NCBI RefSeq assembly: GCF_018812025.1
Contig: NC_063049.1
Coordinates: 17,135,258 to 17,199,257, forward strand
Reading direction: 5' to 3'
DNA length: 64,000 nucleotides
DNA from: Megalobrama amblycephala
Lineage: Eukaryota > Chordata > Actinopteri > Cypriniformes > Xenocyprididae
Below, one piece after another: positions 30,730 through 41,448 of this stretch. The position numbers and the translations under genes are program-made. Under the pieces are notes generated by a model, which worked only from the letters and a program-made list of their open reading frames with translations, had not been told where the DNA came from and searched no databases. Every line of letters begins with the position of its first letter. Positions within the stretch are counted from its first letter, which is position 1.

Positions 30730-33129
30730 AGACACACTTACAGTACTGTATTAAATATAAAAACTAATCTGAGGTAAGTTGGCTATGGCAAGGCATATAA
30801 AGTGGGGGTTGGGTTCCTTTCCGAAGTTGATTTCTTACAGAACACACTCAAAAACCATTATTTACCACACAGGCAAAAACCTCTATAAAATTGATTGTAT
30901 TTATTAATAATGCATTTTCATAATACTACTACTGAGAACATTAGTAAATAAGAAAGGGCCACAACTCAATGTACATGTAATTGTGTTTGTTCATTAGTAT
31001 AGTTACTTCATAGTTTTATTTCTTGAACCTTAATTAGTAGATAATTAATAGTAGTTCTTCAGAAGGTGTGACAGAATTCATTAGTTATTGATTAGCTAAC
31101 TGTTACTTAAGAAAATCATAAAATTCTATTACACACTAATTAGTTAACACATGTTCCTTAGTAGTTAACAGTAGTGACTTAAGTGTTAATGAAGAATTAC
31201 CTATTAGTTCTTCAGTAATTCCTTATTAGTTATGTAGTAAGTAAGAAACAGTATTCTAAAGTGTTACCCTTATTTCAATTGCAAAGATGTCAGCTAATCA
31301 CAGCAGTGGGTGTTTACACTGACCTCTCACGGCAGACACACCCCTTCAAACAGAGCGTTCAAAGAGGGCTAAAATCAGGGTTGAAAATAGCCATTTATTT
31401 CTATAACAATTATTTGATGTAAAAAATTAGATTAACATTATAAGTGCACCTCGGGAAACATTATAATCTGTAAACACCAGACAATATGCAAATTATTAAC
31501 ATTGCATAAGTTGAATATAAAAACTGTTAAACAAATTTGAAAACCAAATAGCTTTCTTAATGTATTTTGAATATCAAGGGTTTCATGCTCTTAACAGTCA
31601 ATAATTAACTGCACAAAATAACTTTTATGAAGCAGTGTGGTCATACTTTTATGCTTTGCATTTGTTTATGATTTTTGAGAATGTCACGCCACTTGTCCAT
31701 GTTGCATCCACCTAATTTGACTAGATTCCACTTCTACAGATGAATATGCATTAACGAGCTGATAAGCCTATTTATTTTGCCATCATAACTAACCATAAAC
31801 ATGATGATTTGCATTTTATTTGCATTTAATACTTTTTCTGCTGTCCACAAAACCAAAAGACAATTAGGACCCCTGTGCTAGGTCATATACTGAAAAAAAG
31901 TATAAAGTATTGGACACACGTAAGCGACCTAGAAGGGCTATATACTTGCTTGAAGCACTACCATCTTAATATTAGCTCAGTTCGCTGTAGGCCTCAGTAC
32001 TGTAGGTGCTTAAAACATGTGCTGCTGTACAAATGCACCAATGAAGAGCTGCTGTCAAAACTCTCATTTCTCAGCGCTTATTGCCTCAGGGCCTGTGAGC
32101 TCATACCTTCAGCCATGTACAAACTGATCCTGTGGCACCTGGCCCCGTCAAGCCTCAGAGCTCAACAACAGCCCTTCCAGACCTCTTCTCAAGACTAGGG
32201 TGAGGTTGAGGTGGGTGGAGATGGTTAGAAATGAATCTGAACACGTTATCCACATTGTCATATTTGTTTTAATGGTTCCTTGACAGATTATATATTATAT
32301 AAATTGAGATAATGTTAATTCAGTTCAGGAGAGTTAAGACTGTTAAGAAAAGAAGAGTGTATGCAATTGCAATTAGTGTTCATAGACAAAGCAAATCTTT
32401 TGAGCCATAATCTCCAGATATGGAGTGATATCCTTCATTTCTCTGTGCATGATTGATATTAATGGTGGCCCAGGTGTTTCTGAGGATTTATTCATGTCCA
32501 GACTACTGCAAAAACAAATATGAATAAGAATGACATATTATAAACTCTTGTAAATTTTCCAAGCTTTAGCAGCAGAGAGAAAAACAACATCAACATGTAA
32601 AAAAAAAATGAGTCAGTCATCAAGAGTCCACATGACTTCTTCCAAGCAATAATTTACTCAAGTAGTATTGAGACAAATGTTTCTTGGTGCAAAACAAATT
32701 CATTCAAATCTTCTTCTTCTTTTTTTTTTTTTTTTTTTTTTTTGCATTTCGAGATGCAGGGCAGTGGTGTAAAAATAGAAAAGTCTAGGGACATGGTTTT
32801 TAAAGGATACAATTATTTTAATATGAGTGCTGTATTTTAAAGTCAGTATGGAATGGAAGTTGCACCAGTATTTTCTTCCCTATTGTGACATATTGTATAA
32901 GTGAAAGTGAAGTACAGTATGTCAGTATGACATACTGTATATCCGAGTATATCCGAGCTTCTCGAACATGAAAAAAAGTAAGGCAAGACTTGATTCTAGC
33001 ACATATTGTCATAGAAAAGCATCAGCGCAAATGCTTTATTTGTGAACAGCCATTTATGGTTTCATTTTCATCTTTCATCAAACCTTTTGATGGACGTTTA
33101 GTTTGTATCACCTTGTTTTTATGTGTTCA
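30730..33129. other. Non-coding interval
   Basis: No supported gene. An AT-rich repeat at ~31020-31270 contains AGTAATTCCTTATTAG and AACAGTATTCTAAAGTGTTACCC and reads as a reverse-oriented relative of the ~90-bp minisatellite at 23926. A 107-codon frame at 31875-32198 shows no domain I can name. Poly-T at ~32722-32743. Confidence 0.55.
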
Positions 33130-33317
33130 GGGGGATATTCCAGAAAGCAGGTTATGTGACATACCTAGGTTATTTTTGAAATGTATTTCACTACAGATTA
33201 CAAAATACATGCTTTAAAAACTAATTTGTAATGTATTTTGTTTGAGTTTTGTAACTTAATCTAAATACTTTAGAATACTTTGGAATACTAAAAAAATGTA
33301 AACACAAAAAAAAAAAA

Positions 33318-33978
33318 GGTAATTGTGAGTTATCATCTCACAATTCTGACTTTTTTTTCTAAGTCAGAGTTCTGAGATATAAACTCAATTTTGAAATTAA
33401 AAAAAGTCAGAATTGCACCAAAATGAAGTCAGAATTATGATATAAACTCGCAATTTTCCAGAAAAAAAGTCAGAATTATGATATAAACTCACAATTGTCC
33501 AGAAAAGAAGTCAGAATTATGATATAAACTCACAATTGCCTAGAAAAGAAGTCAGAATTATGATATAAACTCACAATTGTCCAGAAAAGAAGTCAGAATT
33601 ATGATATAAACTCACAATTGCCTAGAAAAGAAGTCAGAATTATGATATAAACTCGCAATTTTCCAGAAAAAAGTCAGAATTATGATATAAACTCACAATT
33701 GTCCAGAAAAGAAGTCAGAATTATGATATAAACTCACAATTGTCCAGAAAAGAAGTCAGAATTATGATATAAACTCGCAATTTTCCAGAAAAAAAGTCAG
33801 AATTATGATATAAACTCACAATTGCCCAGAAAAGAAGTCAGAATTATGATATAAACTCACAATTGCCCAGAAAAGAAGCCAGAAGTATGATATAAACTCG
33901 CAATTTTCCAGAAAAGTCAGAATTGTGAGAAGAATTGTGAAAAGTCAGAATGAACTCGCAATTGCGAAGAAAAAAAAA
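33318..33978. repeat. 41-bp minisatellite, about 12 units
   Basis: Tandem GTCAGAATTATGATATAAAC units of 41-42 bp, best preserved at 33428-33917. Two unit types alternate irregularly, CGCAATTTTCC and CACAATTG(T/C)C. The left edge (33324-33352) carries the motif in inverted orientation. A diverged relative occurs at ~44540-44575. Confidence 0.9.
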
Positions 33979-34533
33979 GTATATGTGGAGTATAAGTGGA
34001 GTATATGTAAACATGTTATGTGAAATAGCTTATTCAGGACAGTACAACATAAAAATAACATGCAATTTTTTATGATCCCTCTTATTTTGTTAAAATTATT
34101 AAAATGTTACATATTCTGCAAGGGGTATGGAACTTATGAGCAGAATTGTAGCTTAGGATACTTTTGCAGACTGTTAAAGTCGGAGAATCACCAATTGCTG
34201 TTTACATTAATGGTCCATCACAGTTTACATAAAAGTTCAAATTAAAAAATGACATTAAAATTCAAAGTAATCACTTTGGTAATCTAAAATACTTTTCGGG
34301 TGTAACTGTAATTTGATTACCACCCATTGTGGTCACTGTAATGAAATACAGTTACTCAAATTTTGCATTTTAAATGCGTAACTAAGTTACATGTATTTCG
34401 TTACTCCCCAACCCTGGGTATGTTTAAGCGAAGGTTAGTTTGTTTAAGAGGTATTCCAATGTGTGCTATATAATTAATACAGTTATATTAATGTAACTAA
34501 ATTTGTTATATAGTTACAGTTATATATACACAA

Positions 34534-34535
<2 letters not shown>

Positions 34536-34566
<31 letters not shown>
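34536..34566. repeat. (TA)n microsatellite at the Tc1/mariner insertion site
   Basis: Alternating TA run that ends at the left end of the DD36E element and offers many TA target sites. A shorter TA run lies on the right (35788-35802). Confidence 0.85.
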
Positions 34567-34570
<4 letters not shown>

Positions 34571-35787
34571 CACCTAAAGGATTATTAGGAACACCATACT
34601 AATACTGTGTTTGACCCCCTTTCGCCTTCAGAACTGCCTTAATTCTACGTGGCATTGATTCAACAAGGTGCTGAAAGCATTCTTTAGAAATGTTGGCCGA
34701 TATTGATAGGACAGCATCTTGCAGTTGATGGAGATTTGTGGGATGCACATCCAGGGCACGAAGCTCCCGTTCCACCACATCCCAAAGATGCTCTATTGGG
34801 TTGAGATCTGGTGACTGTGGGGGCCATTTTAGTACAGTGAACTCATTGTCATGTTCAAGAAACCAATTTGAAATGATTCGAGCTTTGTGACATGGTGCAT
34901 TATCCTGCTGGAAGTAGCCATCAGAGGATGGGTACATGGTGGTCATAAAGGGATGGACATGGTCAGAAACAATGCTCAGGTAGGCCGTGGCATTTAAACA
35001 ATGCCCAATTGGCACTAAGGGGCCTAAAGTGTGCCAAGAAAACATCCCCCACACCATTACACCACCACCACCAGCCTGCACAGTGGTAAAAAGGCATGAT
35101 GGTTCCATGTTCTCATTCTGTTTACGCCAAATTCTGACTCTACCATCTGAATGTTTCAACAGAAATCGAGACTCATCAGACCAGGCAACATTTTTCCAGT
35201 CTTCAATTGTCCAATTTTTGTGTGCTCGTGCAAATTGTAGCCTCTTTTTCCTATTTGTAGTGGAGATGAGTGGTACCCGGTGGGGTCTTCTGCTGTTGTA
35301 GCCCATCCGCCTCAAGGTTGTGCGTGTTGTGGCTTCACAAATGCTTTGCTGCATACCTCGGTTGTAACGAGTGGTTATTTCAGTCAAAGTTGCTCTTCTA
35401 TCAGCTTGAATCAGTCGGCCCATTCTCCTCTGACCTCTAGCATCAACAAGGCATTTTTGCCCACAGGACTGCCGCATACTGGATGTTTTTCCCTTTTCAC
35501 ACCATTCTTTGTAAACCCTAGAAATGGTTGTGCGTGAAAATCCCAGTAACTGAGCAGATTGTGAAATACTCAGACCGGCCCGTCTGGCACCAACAACCAT
35601 GCCACGCTCAAAATTGCTTAAATCACCTTTCTTTCCCATTCTGACATTCAGTTTGGAGTTCAGGAGATTGTCTTGACTAGGACCACACCCCTAAATGCAT
35701 TGAAGCAACTGCCATGTGATTGGTTGATTAGATAATTGCATTAATGAGAAATTGAACAGGTGTTCCTAATAATACTTTAGGTGAGTG
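34567..35787 (-). mobile_element. Tc1/mariner DD36E (Incomer-like) transposon with intact transposase
   Basis: 1,221 bp with TA on each side (34565-34566, 35788-35789). Terminal inverted repeats are short: 29 bp with three differences, CACTCACCTAAAG... at the right end and TAATCACCTAAAG... at the left. The left end carries two changes within its first three bases, which could impair mobility. One uninterrupted minus-strand transposase fills the interior. Confidence 0.92.
34599..35639 (-). CDS. Tc1/mariner transposase, DD36E type, 346 aa, open
   Basis: Cut-and-paste transposase acting in the nucleus on its own TIRs and TA targets. The start at 35639 (MGKKGDLSNFERG) is the first Met and fits the family. 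N-terminal paired-like helix-turn-helix: ISQSAQLLGFSRTTISRVY (residues 25-43), then a second DNA-binding half (RRATLTEITTRYN). Catalytic residues are D155 (WSDESRF), D246 (FQQDNAPCH) and E283 (LNPIEHLW). The D246-E283 gap is 36 residues, which places it in the DD36E (Incomer) group and not classical DD34E Tc1. Length is normal and no stop or frameshift was seen. The C-terminus KAKGGQTQY is typical. All catalytic residues are present, so activity is possible from the sequence but untested. Confidence 0.93.
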   Translation of the reverse strand: MGKKGDLSNFERGMVVGARRAGLSISQSAQLLGFSRTTISRVYKEWCEKGKTSSMRQSCGQKCLVDARGQRRMGRLIQADRRATLTEITTRYNRGMQQSICEATTRTTLRRMGYNSRRPHRVPLISTTNRKKRLQFARAHKNWTIEDWKNVAWSDESRFLLKHSDGRVRIWRKQNENMEPSCLFTTVQAGGGGVMVWGMFSWHTLGPLVPIGHCLNATAYLSIVSDHVHPFMTTMYPSSDGYFQQDNAPCHKARIISNWFLEHDNEFTVLKWPPQSPDLNPIEHLWDVVERELRALDVHPTNLHQLQDAVLSISANISKECFQHLVESMPRRIKAVLKAKGGQTQY

Positions 35788-36300
35788 TATATATATATAT
35801 GTTATAAAGTGGTAATATTTAAATGTTTATTCAATTCTAATATATGTATTTATTTTATTGTCATCTCACAAATGGATCTGCTTTATTTTGTAATAAAACA
35901 AATAATTATTAAATAATTAGCAGCAAACAAACAATATAATTCTTATTCTCAGAGAATAAAGATTGCTTATTAAATAAAAAGATTGAAAAAAATGCACAAC
36001 CACCAAAGAGGTGGTGATGTGCACTAATTAGGTTATGTAAATTACCATTAATCAAAAGAAGAAGAAGGAAGTAGAATGGTGCGCTTTTTCTTAGCATCTG
36101 TTTACATGGTGAATCATCGATTCGTTGCTCTGTTGAGAATGTCTTGTGTGTTAACCGGGAACATGCTCTGGGTTGGCTGAACTTACTCGGTGACACGTTT
36201 TTGGAACCAGCATACCTCTAGTAAGCAAGGTTTGGGTTAATCAACCGAGAGTTCAGGTCATATGTGACGGTAAGTTAACCTTGCTTTCTGGAATACCCCC

Positions 36301-36566
36301 AGGTGCTGTTTCCTTTGTTCCCCACTTCCTCACTCTTTGTTCCCATGGTTACTGATTTAGTTGCACACCTGTTTTTAGTCTGCTTTGTTATCCTGTGCAT
36401 TTAAGCCTTCAGTTTTCCTCAGTTTCTGGCCATGTATTGTAATTGCGTTTGTAAAGCTTTTGTTTTCTTGGATACCTGTTTTCATTTAGTTTTGTTTTTA
36501 AATAAAAACACATTTTGCTATATTTGGATCCACCTCTCCATGTCTTTGCCTGCTCACACTGTAACA
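36301..36566 (+). repeat. LTR-like remnant
   Basis: Contains CATTTAAGCC as a TATA-like region (~36398), AATAAAAA at ~36501 and an end at CACTGTAACA. The order of phrases (CCCACTTCCTCACTCTTTG, GGATCCACCTCTCCATG) resembles a cyprinid LTR I recall. The start is not a clear TGT and no partner LTR is present. Confidence 0.4.
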
Positions 36567-37510
36567 ACTGTAAGTGACTGTTATAAAGCATAATTGTGCT
36601 TGCTTTTCCACTGTTTTTCTATGACAGCTTGTGCTAATCAAGTTCACTCAGAAATGTCAGAATAGCGACAACATTTGAGCAATTTGCAAGTAAAATGTCA
36701 TTATTTATGTGACACACAGACTGTATGCAAATCAGGCAGAAACTAGGTGAAATGGGACAAAATTAGCCCATCGATCTGTTGTGCACACCCTGCTTATTCA
36801 CCAGATGCACCCTAATGCTTAAAGTCTTCTGTTTGTAGTAGTTTAGACTTTGAAATATGTAAAGGATCATGTGCAGTCAATTATAGTTAAATAAACACTG
36901 ACAGGGTGATCAGGTTTCATATAAATCTGAAAGGTGATACTTTGCTTATGCAGTTTATTGTATGATAATGACTTTCCACTTATTACACAGCTGCTTACTA
37001 AATAAATAAAGAGACATTTAATATTGATTTGAGTTTAAATTATTTCATTGTCAGAAAAAAAAAGGAGTGATTCAAGCAACATAAAACTAGTTTTGAAGAA
37101 AATAACTTGCCAGTCAATTATATAGTTGAGTGGTAGTTATACAAAAATATTTGACTGCAGAATGCCACATCTGACCAATCAGAATCAGGTATTCCAGGGA
37201 CTATATCCAGCACTGGAAGTTAAGCCATCTTGAAACAGTGAGCTAGAAGACACATGCCACATGACCCCTGACCCTTGAGGGCATTCCATTTATGAGCAAA
37301 TTACACAACCATATAAGTAACTTATCAAGAAAAGTCAAATGTAATGAACTTCCATGGATGAGCTGTATGGGACGGTTATTATTTCAGTGACTGTTTGTGA
37401 CTGTTCGTAGAAGTGTAATGTCTTCATGGTGGTTTTTCCCCCCAGGCTTCCTGTTGGGAGTTTCACTGGGACCTGACATCATATGGACTCTGGGAACATA
37501 AACACAAACA

Positions 37511-37552
<42 letters not shown>

Positions 37553-37719
37553 GTGTGTTGACACATGTTCAGATCATGCAATATATGAAAGGTCATGCAA
37601 AAATTGTATTTTATGTGTGTGGCAACACAGCTGTGTTGTGTGTGAATGTGTGTTTATGTGCATGTGATGATGTACTCAACAGTGAGGAAGGAAATGAAAA
37701 GAGGATGGAAGCTGAGAAG
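36567..37719. other. Non-coding interval with (CA)n
   Basis: No supported gene. A (CA)n microsatellite occupies ~37510-37548, and the small frames over it are translations of the repeat. Confidence 0.65.
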
Positions 37720-39303
37720 TTAAAGGGATAGTTCAGCAAAAAAATAAAAATTATCCCATGACTTAATCACTCTCAAGCCTACTATGACTATCTTCTTTCA
37801 GACAAACACAATCAGAGATACATTTAAAAATATCCTGGCTCTTCCAAGCTTTATAATGGTAGTGAATGGGGGGCAAGATTTTGAAGCCCCCAAAAATGCA
37901 TCCAACCATCATAAAAAAATCCAGCTCCAGTGGGTTAATAAAGGCCTTCTGAAATGAAGCAATGGGTTAAGACAAATATCCACATTTAAAATTTTATTAA
38001 CTAAAATAACTAGCTTCCGGCAGATGATTCGTATATCAGCTCGTACATCAGTTGTGGTAAACGGAAGCTCAAGCATGTTCACTTGATGTGTGAGAACCAA
38101 TGAGGTTTATTCTTGTGTGTTACACGGCACATTTAAGCTGCCGCAAGAGATTTGTTCTCGCAGGTCAAGCAGGTTCAGTTGAGCTTTATGTTCGCCGATC
38201 AATGTTTAAATGTGAATAAAAGCCTAAATAAACCCTTAAATGCATGACTGTTTCGCCAATCATTCTTACATATTCGGGTCTTTATCGACCCAGATCTATA
38301 TCTAACACAGATGGATCTCTACCTGTCACGATAATATAAAACTCCTCTGATATTAGAGTAACAATTACAGAAGAATAAAATAAAGCATATTTTGTTACCT
38401 TTTGGAGCTTGAAAGGGCTCCGTTTGAGCAGATGTTTTATGCCATCATCACTGTCCTTGTCAGAGCTCATTTCCCAGTAAATTCAGCAAATAATAGGCTA
38501 GTTTTATGTTTGAAGTCGCGAATATGAGCCCATTCGCAATCTCAAACATATTCTCAAAACTATATAATTTTCAACATCTTCAAAATCAATATTTCACTCG
38601 CTAACAGCTTCACCAGATCCATCCTGTAACAGTTAGTCATATTTGATTGCGTTCAGTACTTGCTCTGCAGTAAATTGCTGAGCCATTTCATGTTTTGCTT
38701 ATTCTTTTGTTTTCTGTCTGAATGAAACGTCACTTCATCATTGTGTATCAGACATTGCCACCTTGTGGAATAAAGGTGAATTGCACTTATTCCGTCATCT
38801 AGGATTCAATTATTGCTGTGCAGAAAAAATATACGTACACTAATACACACCTCGGGTCGATAGCGACCCTATACAATTTTTACAAAAAAATGAATACAAA
38901 AACAGGCATTCTTTTATAATTTTATGATTTTTTTCTTGTTATATTCTTTATAATGAATTGATTGAGGAATACTAAGAAGGTTGATGTCTAACTTTAAAAA
39001 ATGAACAAGGAGGAGGGTAGTGAATGACGTCCCGGGTCACTAAAGACCCGAGGTATGCATTTAAGGGTAAAGTCTGTCATCATATAAAGCGATCAAGTCT
39101 CTTCAAAAAAATTGGACTAAACCACTCAATTCATATGGATTAGCTTTACGATCACTTTATGAACTTTGAAGAGTCAAAGTGGTAGTTGTCAACAGAGAGA
39201 CAGAACGCTCTCAGACTTCATCAAAAAGATCTTGGGTTTGGAACGACATGAGGGTGAGTAATTAATGACAGATTTTTCATTTTTGGGTGAACTAAACCTT
39301 TAA
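37720..39303. mobile_element. Miniature element with TTAAAGG ends, hosting a nested TIR element
   Basis: Begins TTAAAGGGATAGTTCAGC and ends, read inverted, TTAAAGGTTTAGTTCACCC. Left phrases match the split copy at 15946-16258 / 11386-11516. Right phrases (AACGACATGAGGGTGAGTAA) match the foldback element at 48.4-49.2 kb. No coding capacity. Interrupted at 38233-39067. Confidence 0.7.
38233..39067. mobile_element. Nested 835-bp element with CCCTTAAATGCAT TIRs
   Basis: Perfect 13-bp terminal inverted repeats (CCCTTAAATGCAT... and ...ATGCATTTAAGGG), flanked on both sides by TAAA (38229-38232 and 39068-39071). Subterminal CCCGGGTCACTAAAGACCCG (39032-39051) and GGGTCTTTATCGACCC (38277-38292) are palindromic. 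Termini starting CCC with TTAA nearby suggest a piggyBac-related non-autonomous element, but the duplication reads TAAA and not TTAA. No transposase. Confidence 0.65.
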
Positions 39304-40757
39304 CTGATATAATTAACTAATATTAAATAATGAAATCTTATTGTAAAGTGTTACCATTTCTTCTTTTATGTTCCACAGAAGAAAGAAAATCAACACAGTT
39401 GTTGGTTTGTACAACATGAGGCGAAGTAAATGATGACACAATTGTGATTTTTTTAATGTGAATTCATACAAAGGAAATGATGTAAAGTGTGTGTGTGTGT
39501 GTGTACTGGTTTGATTTCTTTGAGAAATTCCCTGACACAGCAGAAAAAGTGCTGCAGCTGCACTGTCTGTTTTTCTCTTTCTGAGAGCTGTAGACAGTAG
39601 GGCATGACACACACTAAACCGGAAAATGAGGAACAGGAAGACAAAGAAAATGAAAGGCAGGCATAATTAAAATATCATGAAAAGGAAAAAAGTACTACAA
39701 CACTTTGAAAGAAGCTAAGAAAAAACAGCTAAAGCATTTAGGGAGCAGGAAGTGTCAAACCACAGTAAGGGAGCAATACGTGTCAAATGGATGCCGTCAC
39801 TGTTTTCACAGATGACAACAGTATCATTTTCAAAAACTTTACACTTTGAAACCCTTTTTCAAAAGTTTGCATTTTCAGCCGGAAAAATGCTGTTGTTGTG
39901 TAAATGAATGGCCAAAACGCATAAAAAAGTTTTCCGTTTTTAGTTGAACACGTGTTGTGTAAACAGACCCTAAGAGATTTACTGAAAAAGTGAAATGACC
40001 ATGTCATTTTGTCATGGTGCAGGCAAGGGAAGAGATGAAGTGTGGATATAACTGCAGCAGTAAAATGTATTTACAAAAAGAAAACAAAAAATGTAATCAA
40101 AGAAAACTAGGACAGCTTAAGGATTCTTTGATGAATAGAAAGTTCAAAAGAACAATATTTATTTGAAATAGAAATCTTTTGTAATATTATAAATGTCACT
40201 TTTAATTCATTGAGTGCATCCTTGCTGAATAAGAGAATTAATTACTTTAGAAATATAAAAAATATACTGGCCCCGAACTTTTGAACAGTAGGCTATGTTA
40301 TCATTTTAAGTGTTCACATGCTTGCTGAACTGGCTAGCTTTGTGGGTGAAACAGAAAACATACTCATTTTATAACTTAATTTGCTTAGTGTTTGTTTTAC
40401 ACATTTAGATTTGTGTATTATTGCTCTGCTTTGTATTTGACCTGACCTTAACCTTAATATTTATTTGAATACTGTCACTGCTATCATTTCAGTTAAACAT
40501 AATTTCAGTGTTGTCAAGGAAACATGACAATGGCTTTAACAACACATTACATTTATAAATATATGTACACATCCATTTAAAATACATACTTCAGTCAGTT
40601 TAAAGTAAAAAATTATCCCTCTTCTGTGTGGATAAAAAAAAAAAAAAACTGTTCTCATTGAAGAACAATTGCATCTTAAGAAATATTATGAAAATATATT
40701 AAATATTTCTGTGAGAAAATTGAAATTCACATATATAGGCAATTAATATTTCGGTTG
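39304..40757. other. Non-coding interval; one dispersed repeat at 39776-39974
   Basis: No supported gene. 39776-39974 is a minus-strand copy of a repeat with GTGTAAACAGACCC and CAAAACGCATAAAAAAGTTT phrases, also at 46588-46941 (plus) and partly at 43361-43542. Short frames lack motifs. Confidence 0.55.
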
Positions 40758-40960
40758 CACTTTATTTTACAGTACGTGCACTTACATGTACTTACAGTAT
40801 ACTTATCCAAGAAAGTACTGGGTAATATAAGGTAAGTACATGGGTTAAGGTTAGGTTTAGGTGTAGGTGTAGGTTCAATGTAAGTACCTAGTTATTACCC
40901 AGTTATTACTATCATAAGTACATAGTAAGTACATGGGGAACAGGACTGTAAAATAAAGTG
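40758..40960. mobile_element. 203-bp MITE with perfect 16-bp TIRs
   Basis: CACTTTATTTTACAGT at 40758-40773 and its exact inverse ACTGTAAAATAAAGTG at 40945-40960. Interior AAGTACATAGTAAGTACATG and a GGTTAGG-like run. No coding capacity. Related phrases (AAGTACATAGTAGTTAAGGA) occur at ~45745. Confidence 0.75.
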
Positions 40961-41024
40961 ATATCAATATTTCTATTTTAAATGTCCCTTAAAAAGTATT
41001 ATGGTGTTACCATGGCAGAATCTG

Positions 41025-41058
<34 letters not shown>

Positions 41059-41448
41059 TCTCTCATTCTTACTGTTTCTTTCTGTCTGTGAGATTAGGCA
41101 CACAACATCTTTACCTAGCTACCTGAAGTGACTCTCACTGATCTGAGTAATGCAAGGCCAAGCAATCCAATTAAATCTACAGAGCCAAAGACTAACATCC
41201 TCATCGTGAATGTAAACACGTTTACTGTAAGCAGTGCTGCGTGTACGCATGAGAGGAGGAAGGATGGGAAATAGAGATATAGTGAGAAGGTACCTTGAGA
41301 ATACATAAACACTCAGTGGGGAATTCAGTAAGAATCAATTGCGCCCGCTGATAGGGTTGTCTGTGTTGTTTCAACACCCAATTCACTAAAGGAATTATGC
41401 AAATCATGTAATAGCACAAACACAACCAAAAATTAGTGTTGAACAATA
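40961..41448. other. Non-coding; (CT)n microsatellite
   Basis: (CT)n at ~41029-41055. No supported gene. The Tc1 copy 2 insertion follows at TA 41447-41448. Confidence 0.65.

Larger units (their letters stand above)
33130..36300. mobile_element. TIR-flanked element with nested minisatellite and Tc1/mariner
   Basis: Left end GGGGGATATTCCAGAAAGCA (33130) and right end, read inverted, GGGGGTATTCCAGAAAGCAA (36300) are near-identical terminal inverted repeats. Phrases just inside the right end (GTGACACGTTTTTGGAACC, GGTTAATCAACCGAGAGTTC) recur in cyprinid repeats known to me. No transposase of its own remains. Inside lie a 41-bp minisatellite, a piece with GTTACTCCCCAACCCTGG (~34400-34420) and the DD36E transposon. 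The family cannot be named, and flanking duplications were not found. Confidence 0.65.

Noticed and set aside
31875..32198. 107-codon plus-strand frame with several Cys residues
   Set aside because: No recognisable motif, no neighbouring exons or splice context, and a length expected by chance in 64 kb.
33318..33978. Regular ~41-bp repetition resembling a CRISPR array
   Set aside because: Units are contiguous with no unique spacers, the context is a vertebrate genome, and there are no cas genes. It is a minisatellite.
37384..37731. Cys/Val and Thr/His repeat peptides
   Set aside because: Products of the (CA)n microsatellite in different frames.
40845..40875. Telomere-like GGTTAGG run
   Set aside because: Only a few imperfect repeats inside a MITE with 16-bp TIRs; not an interstitial telomere tract.
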